From Ensifer sp. IC4062 (lineage in GTDB: Bacteria > Pseudomonadota > Alphaproteobacteria > Rhizobiales > Rhizobiaceae), in NCBI RefSeq assembly GCF_020193575.1, contig NZ_JADYVD010000013.1, positions 1-64,000 of the forward strand: a DNA stretch of 64,000 nucleotides, given 5' to 3'. The notes under the pieces are model-generated. The model saw only the letters and a list, made by a program, of their open reading frames with translations, made no database searches and was not told where the DNA came from. Below are positions 19,354 to 28,206 of the stretch, piece by piece; positions within the stretch are counted from its first letter, which is position 1; each line of letters starts with the position of its first letter. A program made the position numbers and the translations under genes.

Positions 19354-19619
19354 ACTTTCGAGACGGGCTGGGGAGCATAGCTCCGTACACCTTCAAGTAC
19401 ACCACAGCTTTGACGTGCCTAATCACATGAAAGGCGCTTCTCAGGGCAGGCAGAGCCTGCTTCTTGCACCTGCCGCGACGGCGGTTGACGCCACACTCAA
19501 GGGCTCGTCCTGCGTGTTGCTAGATCTGACGAACCTCGCCCGGTTCTCCGAAGCCTTGGTTCGGTACGCCGATTGCCGCAGCAAGGAACCTCGCATACTC
19601 GTCACCAAGGAAGGGAAAC

Positions 19620-20735
19620 ATGAAATCTAGATTGCAGGATAGCTCCGCATATGTCCCGCTGTGGTCTTGGATCGTTCCGCTATTTGGTTCCGTCATCGCG
19701 GCTATGACATTGGCGCACGTGCTGCCGGAACGATCCGTTGTACTTCTGTTGATGTCGGCCGGCTTGCTCGCGGGTGCGGTCTTTGCGTCCGTGCATCATG
19801 CCGAAATTCTTGCCGCTCGAGTGGGCCAACCTTCTGGAGCGATCCTCCTCGCCGTGTGCGTGACAATCATCGAAGTGGCGATCATCGTTTCTTTAATGCT
19901 GTCCGGCGCGGAGGGAAACGAAGTGGTCGCGAGAGATACGGTCTTTGCCGCCGTGATGATCGTTCTCAATGGCGTCATCGGCCTTTGTCTCGTGCTTGGC
20001 GGCCGACGCCATCGCGAGCAGTCGTTCCAGTTGGATGCCGCGTCGGCGGCACTGGCGGTACTAGGCACACTCGCGACACTGTCTCTCGTGTTGCCGAATT
20101 TCGTCACCGCAGGAAAACCACAGCAGTTCGCTGTAACACAGCTCGTCGTCATAGGACTTGTGTCTGTGGCCCTCTACGGTGTGTTTCTATTCGTGCAGAC
20201 CGTTCGCCATCGCGACTATTTCATCGATGTTGTAGCCGCTGACGAAGACGCCATTTCGCCTCCGGCTCCATATGAGACGCCGTGTAATTCGCTAGCGGCC
20301 GGAGGCTTGCTTGTGCTGGCCCTCATTGCAGTCGTCCTATTGGCAAAGCTACTTTCCTCTCCGCTCGACAGCGCCGTCGCGGCGCTGGGACTGCCACAAG
20401 CCGTAGTGGGCGTGACTATCGCGGGGGTGGTTTTGCTGCCAGAGGGGATAGCCTCTGTCAAGGCGGCACTAATGAATCGTCTTCAAAATAGTGTCAACCT
20501 CGTACTCGGATCTGCGCTTGCGAGCATTGGGATGACAATTCCGGTGGTAGCTGCCATATCTGTCGCGCTTGGCCGAGATCTTGCTTTGGGTCTCGCGCCA
20601 CAGAACCTCATTATGCTGATCCTGACGCTGTTCGTCGGTACGATCACCCTGGGAACGGGCAGAACGACCGTCCTACAGGGCGCCGTTCATCTGGCGATAT
20701 TCACGGTATTTCTCTTGCTTTCGGCCATTCCGTGA
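19620..20735 (+). CDS. Ca2+/H+ antiporter-family transporter (y4hA-like)
   Basis: The 371-residue integral membrane protein has about eleven predicted segments arranged as two repeats. Each repeat has a conserved acidic motif of the CaCA/ChaA superfamily: VCVTIIEVAIIVSLML in the first half and VVLLPEGIASVKAAL in the second, with the key Glu in each. Such carriers exchange Ca2+ or Na+ for protons. I recall a protein of this kind (y4hA) next to noeE in pNGR234a. It starts 266 bases after noeE. That gap holds a short frame (19427-19630) overlapping its ATG, which may be a remnant. No signal for separate regulation is visible. Confidence 0.8.
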   Translation: MKSRLQDSSAYVPLWSWIVPLFGSVIAAMTLAHVLPERSVVLLLMSAGLLAGAVFASVHHAEILAARVGQPSGAILLAVCVTIIEVAIIVSLMLSGAEGNEVVARDTVFAAVMIVLNGVIGLCLVLGGRRHREQSFQLDAASAALAVLGTLATLSLVLPNFVTAGKPQQFAVTQLVVIGLVSVALYGVFLFVQTVRHRDYFIDVVAADEDAISPPAPYETPCNSLAAGGLLVLALIAVVLLAKLLSSPLDSAVAALGLPQAVVGVTIAGVVLLPEGIASVKAALMNRLQNSVNLVLGSALASIGMTIPVVAAISVALGRDLALGLAPQNLIMLILTLFVGTITLGTGRTTVLQGAVHLAIFTVFLLLSAIP

Positions 20736-21248
20736 AAATTCCAGCAGCAGTGGTCTGCGGCATTTCAGCACGCGCGTCGAACGCGATGAGCGACCAGGCC
20801 AAGCGTCTTACAGATCAGCCTGCCCATCTTCGGCGTCGCTCATCCCTTCGATCTGTGCCAATTAAGCAAGTTTTTTGCGAACCTTCTCGTAGCATAGCGG
20901 TAGCCTAATAGGCATAGATGCTATGCCTTCTATGCCTCACAGTAGTGCTGTGTGGGTCGTTTGGCGCTTTCTCGGCCGGCGAGCGAGGCGATGCCGCGGG
21001 CCACTGGCGGGCGCCAGAAAACGGACGATGGTTCGAGCTGTCCATATTGAAAAAACGCATGCCGTTACGCGCGCAACAACGGCAATTGCCGTTCCGGCCA
21101 GAACGGCTTTGGTGGCTTCCCAGGCGCACCAATTCACCGTTTGCTTGGCGGCGTGCTGCCAGGCAGCCATAATTCTCATCTCCGATCGCGCAATCACCGC
21201 GGCGACGGCCGAGGGGAAACAGCGACTGCCCTCGCATGAGCGGCCGCT
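20736..21248. other. Gap holding a small palindrome and a possible small membrane protein
   Basis: About 510 bases between two genes whose 3' ends face each other. A perfect inverted repeat AGGCATAG-ATG-CTATGCCT lies at 20910-20928. On the minus strand an 83-residue frame (20937-21185) begins MRIMAAWQHAAKQ and has one hydrophobic segment (KAVLAGTAIAVVARVTACVF). It starts about 60 bases after the effector gene and could be a small membrane protein, but I have no family for it and composition is borderline. Confidence 0.3.
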
Positions 21249-22880
21249 TCACAGCCCAAGACCGCGATCCCGGAGTACCGTGTCCATTAAATCGCCTTTG
21301 ATCTCGCGGGCGATCTCGTTGCGGATCTCGGCTCCGAGCACCCGCTCGGCATCGGCATCGCCTGCCAGGCCATGCTCGGCGAGCCTTTGATGCAGGCGGA
21401 TGACGAACTCCTCTCCCATCGCATCGATGAGCTGCTCCTGCATCGCTGCATGACTTTCGGGGGCGATGCGCTTCACCACTCTTTCCCAAGGTTGCCAGCC
21501 CGTTGCCACATAGTTCCTGAATCCCGTCGCCTCCAGTTCCCGCACCAACCTCGCGGCCCTGGCAATGTCGTCCTCGGTAACGTGAGAGATATTCAAGAAG
21601 CGCATGTCTGGGGCGACGTGCCGCAGCTCCAGGGTGTCGCGCAGCCGTGTCTGGTAGGCAAGATAGACCTCGATCTCGTCGATGTCGGGATCAGCATGGC
21701 GGAGCGAGTTGACCGTCTCACGCGCGATCCCGTCCAGCGCCTCCAAACGGAACATGACACGCCCGTGCTGGAGCAGTTGGTGGAGTGACCCGTCATAGAC
21801 CCCATCCTCTACATCAGCATTCAGACGTGCGGTCTGCATTCCATTCCAGGTCAAAGTGATGCGATCCTCGCAGCTATCGCTCGCTCCAGAAGCCTGTTCA
21901 AAATACTGCGCGCGCAATTGCGGCCTGGCCACTGCCTGCCGCAGATCTGTGGCCACCGCCTGCCGGAACGCGTCATTGCCATAGTTCACAGTGGTACGGA
22001 GCCTGTCGAGGAAGTGCGCATAATCCTGGGCACCTGGCTCTTCGGCGAAGCCCTGCCAAGCGGCCACCGTTTCCGAATCCCCCTCGAGCCAGTCCGCGAC
22101 AACCTCGTGCAGGGGCCGCGGTTCAAATTCCACCGATCCCATAGGCAAAAAGATCTGCGGGCCGGCATAGTCCCCGGCATGCATGGCTGTCGCCAGGTTT
22201 GTTTGTACCCAATGCGGAATCGGATTATTTTCGAGATCAACGCTGGACCAGCGGCCTAACTGCGTCAGCAGGCTTTCGGGCACGCTGGTCAGCTGATTGT
22301 TGCTGACGCCCAGCCATATAAGCTCGGGGGGAACCATCTCGGGCAGGCTGGTTAGCTGGTTGTGGGCAGCACCGAGCCACTCGAGCGCTGCCGGGAGGGG
22401 CTCGGGGAGATTGGCCAGCTGGTTGTTTTCGACGTTCAGGCTCTGGAGCCCGGCAGGAAGGTCTGGCAGTCTGGTCAGCCGATTGCCGCTGGCGTCCAGC
22501 TCCCGAAGCGTTGTCGGAAGTGTGTCGGGCAGATCCGTTAGCTGGTTATTGTTGACGTTCAGGCGCCGGAGCCCAGGGAGGAGCGGGACGGACAAGGCAG
22601 CCAGGGACAGGGACGACAGATCCAGCGGCTCATTGACATCGCCCGCCTCCCGCCAAGCCCTCGTTCGACTCACCGCCTCCTGCCGACCGCCTTCGCCCGG
22701 CCGCTCTTCGGCGGTTGGGGCTGCCACGACCTGCCCCTGCGAGGAGGAGGAGGCGGACCCCTCCGCCTCCGTCGACGCTTCGACCCATCGCGCCGCGGCC
22801 GGAGATCCTGGTTCTGAGCTTTCTGATCCGGAATTCTCGAAAGGAGTGCCTGCGCCAAGCCCGGCCCGTTCTACATTCAT
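21249..22880 (-). CDS. nopM: Type III effector: LRR-NEL E3 ubiquitin ligase (NopM type)
   Basis: This 543-residue protein is predicted to be injected into plant cells and to ubiquitinate host proteins. Residues 1-80 are a polar Ser/Glu/Ala-rich secretion region. Residues 87-205 hold about six leucine-rich repeats of the L..L.V..NQL..LP type. From about 230 to the end is the novel E3 ligase (NEL) domain shared with IpaH, SspH and rhizobial NopM. The catalytic CxD motif is intact: Cys337-Glu-Asp339 followed by RITLTWN. Length is the same as I recall for NopM of NGR234. A tts box lies about 150 bases upstream and GAGGAG precedes the ATG, supporting T3SS co-regulation by TtsI. Confidence 0.92.
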   Translation of the reverse strand: MNVERAGLGAGTPFENSGSESSEPGSPAAARWVEASTEAEGSASSSSQGQVVAAPTAEERPGEGGRQEAVSRTRAWREAGDVNEPLDLSSLSLAALSVPLLPGLRRLNVNNNQLTDLPDTLPTTLRELDASGNRLTRLPDLPAGLQSLNVENNQLANLPEPLPAALEWLGAAHNQLTSLPEMVPPELIWLGVSNNQLTSVPESLLTQLGRWSSVDLENNPIPHWVQTNLATAMHAGDYAGPQIFLPMGSVEFEPRPLHEVVADWLEGDSETVAAWQGFAEEPGAQDYAHFLDRLRTTVNYGNDAFRQAVATDLRQAVARPQLRAQYFEQASGASDSCEDRITLTWNGMQTARLNADVEDGVYDGSLHQLLQHGRVMFRLEALDGIARETVNSLRHADPDIDEIEVYLAYQTRLRDTLELRHVAPDMRFLNISHVTEDDIARAARLVRELEATGFRNYVATGWQPWERVVKRIAPESHAAMQEQLIDAMGEEFVIRLHQRLAEHGLAGDADAERVLGAEIRNEIAREIKGDLMDTVLRDRGLGL

Positions 22881-23029
22881 GATCTTCTCTCCTCGGTAGC
22901 AATATGAAGGAAATGCGCCGGAGCGATGCTTTGAGGAGCCGGTAGTCCCTCAGAATGGATAGTGATCAAACTAATGATGATGCAGGCGATCACGGAGCGC
23001 GGCTGCAATCCCAGAACCGCCAAACACGC

Positions 23030-23057
23030 TAAAAGACTTAGCTGTCGATAAACTGAC
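23030..23057 (-). promoter_or_regulatory. tts box upstream of nopM
   Basis: Read on the minus strand the site is GTCAGTTTATCGACAGCTAA followed by GTCTTTTA. This matches the tts box layout GTCAG.TT.TCGA.AGCT, bound by the regulator TtsI, which itself depends on flavonoids and NodD. It lies about 150 bases before nopM and points at it. The second tts box in this window shares its core. Confidence 0.85.
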
Positions 23058-23151
23058 AATTTTCGGAAGGGTCATAATGCGCCGATGAAACCCTATCGGG
23101 GCCCGTTGCACGGCTTGGGGCTGTGATGGCGTTGCGCGCCCGGCACGCTAA

Positions 23152-24330
23152 CTATGTGGCGGGAGTGCGAGGAACAGGCCGTCTACCGTTCAGGTAGGTG
23201 CTTCCACTATTGGCGACGGCACCCGTGAAAAATGCCCTGAAGAACGGAACGCAGCCGGCACCAACAGCGCTGGCGTGAACGCCAAGTCGAGATACGGAAA
23301 CCGGAGCAGTCGGCAAACCTCGCGATGGTCCTTCAATCGGCACCGAAAGGATCGTTTCAACAAGCCTTTCATTTAGATCGCCGGGTAACCGCCCACCTAC
23401 GACGATGCGAGCCGGATCGAAAAATGCTGTTGCGATACGGACGCTTTGCCGAAGCTGTGCGCCAGCGCGCCTGATCCATTCGCTCACGGTCGAGTGAGCG
23501 GCCGGAGGTATCGCGCCCATGTCCTCGAAATCTCGAAGATGGAAACCAGCCTTCTTCAGGTTTGCCAGAAGGTCTTGCCCGGACGGCCGAGGCTGGTCGT
23601 AGGGATAGAGGACACCCGGCAAGCAGGCATTGCCATGTGCACCGCCATACGGTTTGCCGTCGATTACTGCGCCGCCGCCGACGCCATGACCGATGTGGAG
23701 AAAGAAAAGGGGATCATGAACGACGTTTTCACTTGCGAACACATATTCTCCGAGTGCCGCTGAAGTCCCGTCGTTCTCGACATGGCAAGGGACATCGAAA
23801 GCCTTCTGGAATGCTTCGATTGCACGACCGTCTTCGAACGCCGGAAAGAAGGGATGCGCCTTCAACAGGTTTGAGGCAGTGCCGAAGTTTCCAGGGACGG
23901 AAACTCCAATGCCGAGCACGTCACTCTTCAGAATCGACAACTCAGCAAGCATGTTATCGACGGCGGTCTGGGCTGCTTCCGCTACCTCCTCCGGCCTGCC
24001 GGTTAGTACCTCCATACTTCTCGTGGCCAAAATCGAGCCGCTAAGATCGATGACGACCACTTCCATGCGGGTGACGGAAAAAGTGACGCCGGCGGCAAAA
24101 AACCGCCGCGCCTGGAGCTGCAACAGCCGGCGGGGTTGGCCCTGCGCACCGCTTCGATCCGGTTCCTCCGTGATCAGACCGAGATCCAGCAGGCTCGCAA
24201 TCAAGCGCGTGACAGTGGCGCCGGTCATCCCGGACAGCTGCGCCAACTCGACGCGAGCCACTCCCTTGTTCTTGAAGATCAGCTCGACAAGCCGTCGTTC
24301 GTTGAGCGAGAGTTCCGGAGTTGCAGCCAT
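23152..24330 (-). CDS. ROK-family transcriptional regulator of the divergent ABC operon
   Basis: The 392-residue protein has an N-terminal winged helix (LSLNERRLVELIFKNKGVAR, then LAQLSGMTGATVTRLIASLL, residues 6-50) and a C-terminal ROK sugar-kinase-like domain. ROK regulators (NagC, Mlc, XylR) are usually repressors released by a sugar or sugar phosphate. The Cys-rich zinc motif of typical ROK proteins (GHxxxxxCxCGxxGCxE) is not seen at the expected place, where the sequence reads HGNACLPGVLYPYDQPRPS. The sensor site is therefore atypical. It is divergent from the ABC transporter operon with a 119-base shared promoter region, so it probably controls that operon and itself. Confidence 0.85.
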   Translation of the reverse strand: MAATPELSLNERRLVELIFKNKGVARVELAQLSGMTGATVTRLIASLLDLGLITEEPDRSGAQGQPRRLLQLQARRFFAAGVTFSVTRMEVVVIDLSGSILATRSMEVLTGRPEEVAEAAQTAVDNMLAELSILKSDVLGIGVSVPGNFGTASNLLKAHPFFPAFEDGRAIEAFQKAFDVPCHVENDGTSAALGEYVFASENVVHDPLFFLHIGHGVGGGAVIDGKPYGGAHGNACLPGVLYPYDQPRPSGQDLLANLKKAGFHLRDFEDMGAIPPAAHSTVSEWIRRAGAQLRQSVRIATAFFDPARIVVGGRLPGDLNERLVETILSVPIEGPSRGLPTAPVSVSRLGVHASAVGAGCVPFFRAFFTGAVANSGSTYLNGRRPVPRTPAT

Positions 24331-24363
24331 CAGGGTTCCGTTATCACAGCATCAGGAAAGCTA

Positions 24364-24400
24364 TTGCAAACAAAATTAACTTACGCAATGTAATTAAAAT
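24364..24400. promoter_or_regulatory. Probable operator of the ROK regulator / ABC operon
   Basis: Between the divergent genes the AT-rich stretch begins TTGCAAACAAAATTAACTTA and continues CGCAATGTAATTAAAAT. It contains an imperfect dyad (TTAC-GCAAT-GTAA inside TTAA flanks). A second copy of this arrangement (TTGCAATG...ATTAATTTGCGCAATGTAA) lies at 35726-35762 before a decayed paralogue of the first transporter gene. Conservation while the gene itself decayed argues for a protein-binding site. Assigning it to the ROK protein is inference. Confidence 0.5.
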
Positions 24401-24449
24401 GACGCAGAGCGCGGGTAAGAGGACTCATCGCTAAAAGGGGAGAAACACC

Positions 24450-25451
24450 ATGAGGCTTTCAATTGCATTCGCGTCCGCCGCCATTCTCGTGACAGCAGTA
24501 GTTCCAGCACTGGCCGACGCTCTGACGATCTACAGCCCGCAGGGCGGTGAGCGCGGGCAATGGATTGCTGAACGGGCCAAGGCCGCGGGCCACGACGTCA
24601 ACTTATTGAACGCGGGGGGCGGCGAGCTTTACGATCGCCTGGTCGCCGAGAAGAACAACCCGCAAGCGGACGTAGTTCTCGGCATGGTTGACACGTCCAT
24701 GGCCCTGCTCAAGAAGATAGGTCTGTTCCAGCCCTATTCTCCGTCCTGGGCTACGGACCTTCCGGCGCAATACAAGGACGCGGAAGGCTTGGTCCACAAG
24801 TTCTGGCAGACGCCGATCGTGCTTGCCTATTACCCGGACCGACTGTCCGACGCACAAGTGCCGAAAAGCTGGCTGGACCTGACGAAGGACGAATATGACG
24901 GCAAGTATGTCATCGGCTCCACGGCGGCCCAGACGACACGCATGTATCTTGCCGGCATCCTCGTCCGTTTCCTCGACCCCAATGGCGAGGTATCCGATAA
25001 GGGGTGGGATTTCCTGAGCAGGTTTTATGCACGGGGTATCGTCGCCAACGATGCGGATTCCCAGCTCGAAGCCTTCAAGTCCGGCCGCGCCTGCATCGAC
25101 CTCAACTGGCTTGGGGGTGCCTTCAAGCGCGCCAATGACCTCGGCGCGAAAGTCCAGTTGATCGACACCGATGGCGGAACTCCGGTGATTTCCGAAGGTG
25201 TGGCGATCATGGCCGGTACCGATCAACTCGACAAGGCCAAGGCCTTCGTCGACTGGTGGGGATCGGCCGATGTGATGGCCGCCTATGCCGCCAAATTCGG
25301 CCAGGCTCCCGTCCTGCCGGAAGCGCTCGCAAAGTCACCGGCTATCGTTCAGGAGAACGCTAAGCTCGTGAAGGCGCAGCCGATCGACTGGGATGCCGTC
25401 GCACCAAAGCTCGACCGGTGGCTGCAGAAGATCGAGTTGGAAATCCGCTAG
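24450..25451 (+). CDS. ABC transporter periplasmic solute-binding protein
   Basis: The 333-residue protein has a clear Sec signal peptide (MRLSIAFASAAILVTAVVPA then LADA, cleavage around residue 24). The mature part is a family-1 binding protein of the Fe(III)/phosphosugar (AfuA/FbpA-like) group, with LTIYSPQGGERGQWIAERAK at its start and a KFWQTPIVLAYY hinge region. GGGGAG precedes the ATG. It opens a five-gene operon with an ATPase, a fused permease, a TIM-barrel isomerase and an IMPase-family phosphatase. This suggests a phosphorylated sugar or cyclitol as ligand rather than iron. The ligand is not determined by sequence. Confidence 0.88.
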   Translation: MRLSIAFASAAILVTAVVPALADALTIYSPQGGERGQWIAERAKAAGHDVNLLNAGGGELYDRLVAEKNNPQADVVLGMVDTSMALLKKIGLFQPYSPSWATDLPAQYKDAEGLVHKFWQTPIVLAYYPDRLSDAQVPKSWLDLTKDEYDGKYVIGSTAAQTTRMYLAGILVRFLDPNGEVSDKGWDFLSRFYARGIVANDADSQLEAFKSGRACIDLNWLGGAFKRANDLGAKVQLIDTDGGTPVISEGVAIMAGTDQLDKAKAFVDWWGSADVMAAYAAKFGQAPVLPEALAKSPAIVQENAKLVKAQPIDWDAVAPKLDRWLQKIELEIR

Positions 25452-25488
25452 CCGGCGGTTGGATCTGACATGGATTGGAGGTCCCGCC

Positions 25489-26487
25489 ATGGCTGACAGC
25501 GTTCTATCTCTCAAAAATCTCAACGTCGGCTTCCCTGGCATGACTGTTGTCCGTGACCTGAACCTCGACGTGGCAGATGGGGCCTTCGTCTCGCTTCTTG
25601 GGCCGTCGGGAAGCGGAAAATCAACCGTTCTGCGCACCATTGCCGGGTTGCTGCCCGCTTTAGGCGGGCGGATTGTCCTCGAGGGGCTGGAGATTACCGC
25701 CCTCCCCCCCGAGCGCCGCAACGTCGGCATCGTCTTTCAAAACTACGCGCTGTTTCCGACAATGACGGCCTTCGAAAACATCGCCTTTGCGCTGCGCGTG
25801 GCAAAGAACCGTCAAGAGGAGATTGCAAGGCGCGTGCACGAGGTGGCGGCGATGGCCGCTATCACCGACCAGCTCGACAAGAAGCCGGCGAGCATGTCGG
25901 GCGGCCAGCAACAGCGCGTCGCCATTGCTCGCGCGCTCGTTACCGGCTCACGCGTTCTGCTCTTCGACGAGCCCTTGTCCAATCTCGACGCTAAGGTCCG
26001 CACCTCGATGCGCAAGGAAATCAAGCGCCTTCAATCGGAACTTGGTTTTACCGCCATCTTCGTCACGCACGATCAGGAGGACGCCCTGACTATGTCGGAC
26101 GCCATCGTGGTGTTCAATCACGGCAGGATCGAGCAGATCGGCGACGGGCGCACACTCTACCGCAAGCCGGCGACGCCGTTCATTTGCGAGTTTATTGGCA
26201 TCTCCAACGAGCTTGCTCCGCCCCTGGCCGCGCGCCTCCTCGGGCGCGATGTCAAAGGCCGCAGCTTCGTGCGCCATGAAGATGTGGTCCTTGGGGCAGC
26301 CGCCGGAATTCCGGCGAGAGTGAACCACGTCGAATTCCTCGGAGCATATAGCCGCGTCGATCTCGAGGTCGAGGGCCATGCGCTTTCGGCGATGCTGATC
26401 GGCGACCAGTTTCCGGAGCTCGGCAGCACCGTCTCGCTCGGCATTCGCCCAGGCGCCGCGCATACGTTCCCGGAGGAGAGGCGATGA
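25489..26487 (+). CDS. ABC transporter ATP-binding protein (phosphosugar/iron-type importer)
   Basis: The 332-residue ATPase has Walker A LLGPSGSGKSTVLR, Q-loop FQNYALFPTMT, signature MSGGQQQRVAIARAL, Walker B VLLFDEPLSNLD and the switch region FVTHDQEDALTMSD. After residue 240 comes a C-terminal regulatory TOBE-like domain, as in PotA/FbpC proteins. I chose ATG 25489, with GGAGG eight bases upstream, which gives MADSVLSLKNLNVGF. The longer upstream frame from 25393 overlaps the binding-protein gene. The permease gene overlaps its stop by four bases. Confidence 0.92.
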   Translation: MADSVLSLKNLNVGFPGMTVVRDLNLDVADGAFVSLLGPSGSGKSTVLRTIAGLLPALGGRIVLEGLEITALPPERRNVGIVFQNYALFPTMTAFENIAFALRVAKNRQEEIARRVHEVAAMAAITDQLDKKPASMSGGQQQRVAIARALVTGSRVLLFDEPLSNLDAKVRTSMRKEIKRLQSELGFTAIFVTHDQEDALTMSDAIVVFNHGRIEQIGDGRTLYRKPATPFICEFIGISNELAPPLAARLLGRDVKGRSFVRHEDVVLGAAAGIPARVNHVEFLGAYSRVDLEVEGHALSAMLIGDQFPELGSTVSLGIRPGAAHTFPEERR

Positions 26488-28193
26488 CCCGATCCGCCGG
26501 TGTCGAGCGCGTTTTATACTGGTTCGGCTTGATGGCTCTCGCCTGGGCCGTGCTGACTTTCCTCCTCATTCCCATGGTTGCCGCCTTGCACGCCGCACTG
26601 TTCCGCCACGGCGGTCTGGCCATGTTTGACGCGATTTCCGAGCTCGCAGGCTCGCGCCGCGTCCGCGCAGCGCTCTGGAACACGCTCTGGATGACGGCGG
26701 CGACCACTGTCACCGTCACCATCATCGGCATGTTCCAGGTGGCGGTACTCGAATATTTCCGCGTCCGTGGCCATGGCCTTCTGAAACTTGCATTCTCGAC
26801 GCCACTGGTCTTTGGCGGCGTCGTTGCGGCCGCCGGCTACAACTTCACCTATGGGCCGAGCGGCGCCGTCACCGCCGCCCTGACTGCGCTCTTCCCGTTG
26901 ATCCCGCGCGATTGGTTTGTCGGCTGGTTGGGCGTCCTTTTTGCCCACACCTTTCTGATGACCAGCTTCCACTTCCTGTTCCTGCGCGCCGCCATGCGCC
27001 GTGTCGACTATTCGACGATCGAGGCGGCGCGCAGCATGGGTGCGTCGGAGGCGACGATCCTGCGGCGCGTCGTGCTGCCGGTGATCACGCCGACCGTGCT
27101 CGCGGTCACGCTGCTCACGCTGATCACGGCGATGGGCTCCTTTGCGGCGCCGCAGGTGCTGGGCGGTCCGGATTTCCACATGCTGAGCCAGATGGTCCTG
27201 ACGCTCAACGGCCTGCGAAGGCCGGATATGGCGGCGCTGCTGGCGCTGTTAATGGGGTTGGTCCTCATGGGACTGATACTGCTCTCGCAATATTTCGAAG
27301 CCAAAGGCGCCTACACGGCTGGGGCAAAGACGACGACTCGCATCCAGGTGCGGTCGATACGCAATCCGCTCGCCAGGCTCGTGGTGACCGCCCTCGCCTA
27401 TTTGCTGGCAGCGATCTACCTGGTGCCGCTCGCACTCATCGTGCTGTTCTCCTTCGCTCCGGCTTCGAGCATCGGCATTGAGGTCCTGCCTGCCACCTTC
27501 ACGCTGGCCAACTACGCTCGGGTGCTGGGTGGTGGCGCGGCTTTTGTCCCGTTCTTCAATTCGATGCTGTTGAGCTCGATCGCGGTTGCTGTGGGCCTCG
27601 CCATCACCCTTTTCGCCGTGCCGATCATGGTGCGAAAGCGCGGCTGGTTGCCGCGAGCCCTGGACATCTGCTTCATTCTGCCCTGGATCATTCCGACAAT
27701 CCTGCTTGCCGTCGGCTTGATCGCCGCCTTCGATGCGCCCAATCCGCTCGTCGGCAATGCCGTTCTGCTCGGCAGCTACTGGCTCCTGCCGATCGGCTAC
27801 ACTATCTTCAGCCTGCCGCTCATGGTCCGGTTCATGCGCTCGGCCTTCATTGGCATCGATCCGGCCTATGAAGAAGCGGCTCGCGCGATGGGTGCTGCCG
27901 GCCCTTACCGGTTCCGTCGCGTCGTCCTGCCTCTTGTCGCGCCGACCGCCGTTCTGGTCGCCAGCATGAAGTTCAACAATCTGCTGGCCGAATATCCGCT
28001 CTCGGCCTTCCTTTACAATGTCAACAACATGCCCCTACCGATCGCCATCGTCGATGGCGCGGTGTCGGCCGATCCCGATCAGGCCGCGATCAGCCTAGTC
28101 TACGTGACCCTGATCATGGCCTTCTCGCTGGCAGTCATTCTCATAGCCGAGCGCCTGAGCTTCGGCCGCACTCCGCAATCGAACAACCTCTGA
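26484..28193 (+). CDS. ABC transporter permease, two permease domains fused
   Basis: The 569-residue protein carries two binding-protein-dependent permease domains in tandem, with about twelve membrane segments. Each half has the EAA loop: YSTIEAARSMGASEATILRRV near residue 175 and YEEAARAMGAAGPYRFRRV near 465. Fused permeases of this kind are typical of FbpB/AfuB transporters, which need no second permease gene, and none is present. It overlaps the ATPase gene by ATGA, and the isomerase gene follows 13 bases later. Confidence 0.92.
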   Translation: MTRSAGVERVLYWFGLMALAWAVLTFLLIPMVAALHAALFRHGGLAMFDAISELAGSRRVRAALWNTLWMTAATTVTVTIIGMFQVAVLEYFRVRGHGLLKLAFSTPLVFGGVVAAAGYNFTYGPSGAVTAALTALFPLIPRDWFVGWLGVLFAHTFLMTSFHFLFLRAAMRRVDYSTIEAARSMGASEATILRRVVLPVITPTVLAVTLLTLITAMGSFAAPQVLGGPDFHMLSQMVLTLNGLRRPDMAALLALLMGLVLMGLILLSQYFEAKGAYTAGAKTTTRIQVRSIRNPLARLVVTALAYLLAAIYLVPLALIVLFSFAPASSIGIEVLPATFTLANYARVLGGGAAFVPFFNSMLLSSIAVAVGLAITLFAVPIMVRKRGWLPRALDICFILPWIIPTILLAVGLIAAFDAPNPLVGNAVLLGSYWLLPIGYTIFSLPLMVRFMRSAFIGIDPAYEEAARAMGAAGPYRFRRVVLPLVAPTAVLVASMKFNNLLAEYPLSAFLYNVNNMPLPIAIVDGAVSADPDQAAISLVYVTLIMAFSLAVILIAERLSFGRTPQSNNL

Positions 28194-28206
28194 ATGGACG
28201 TGAAAA

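Noticed and set aside
20905-21489. 194-codon frame antisense to the end of nopM and the gap
   Set aside because: The part opposite nopM is a shadow, and the rest is Arg-rich without family similarity.
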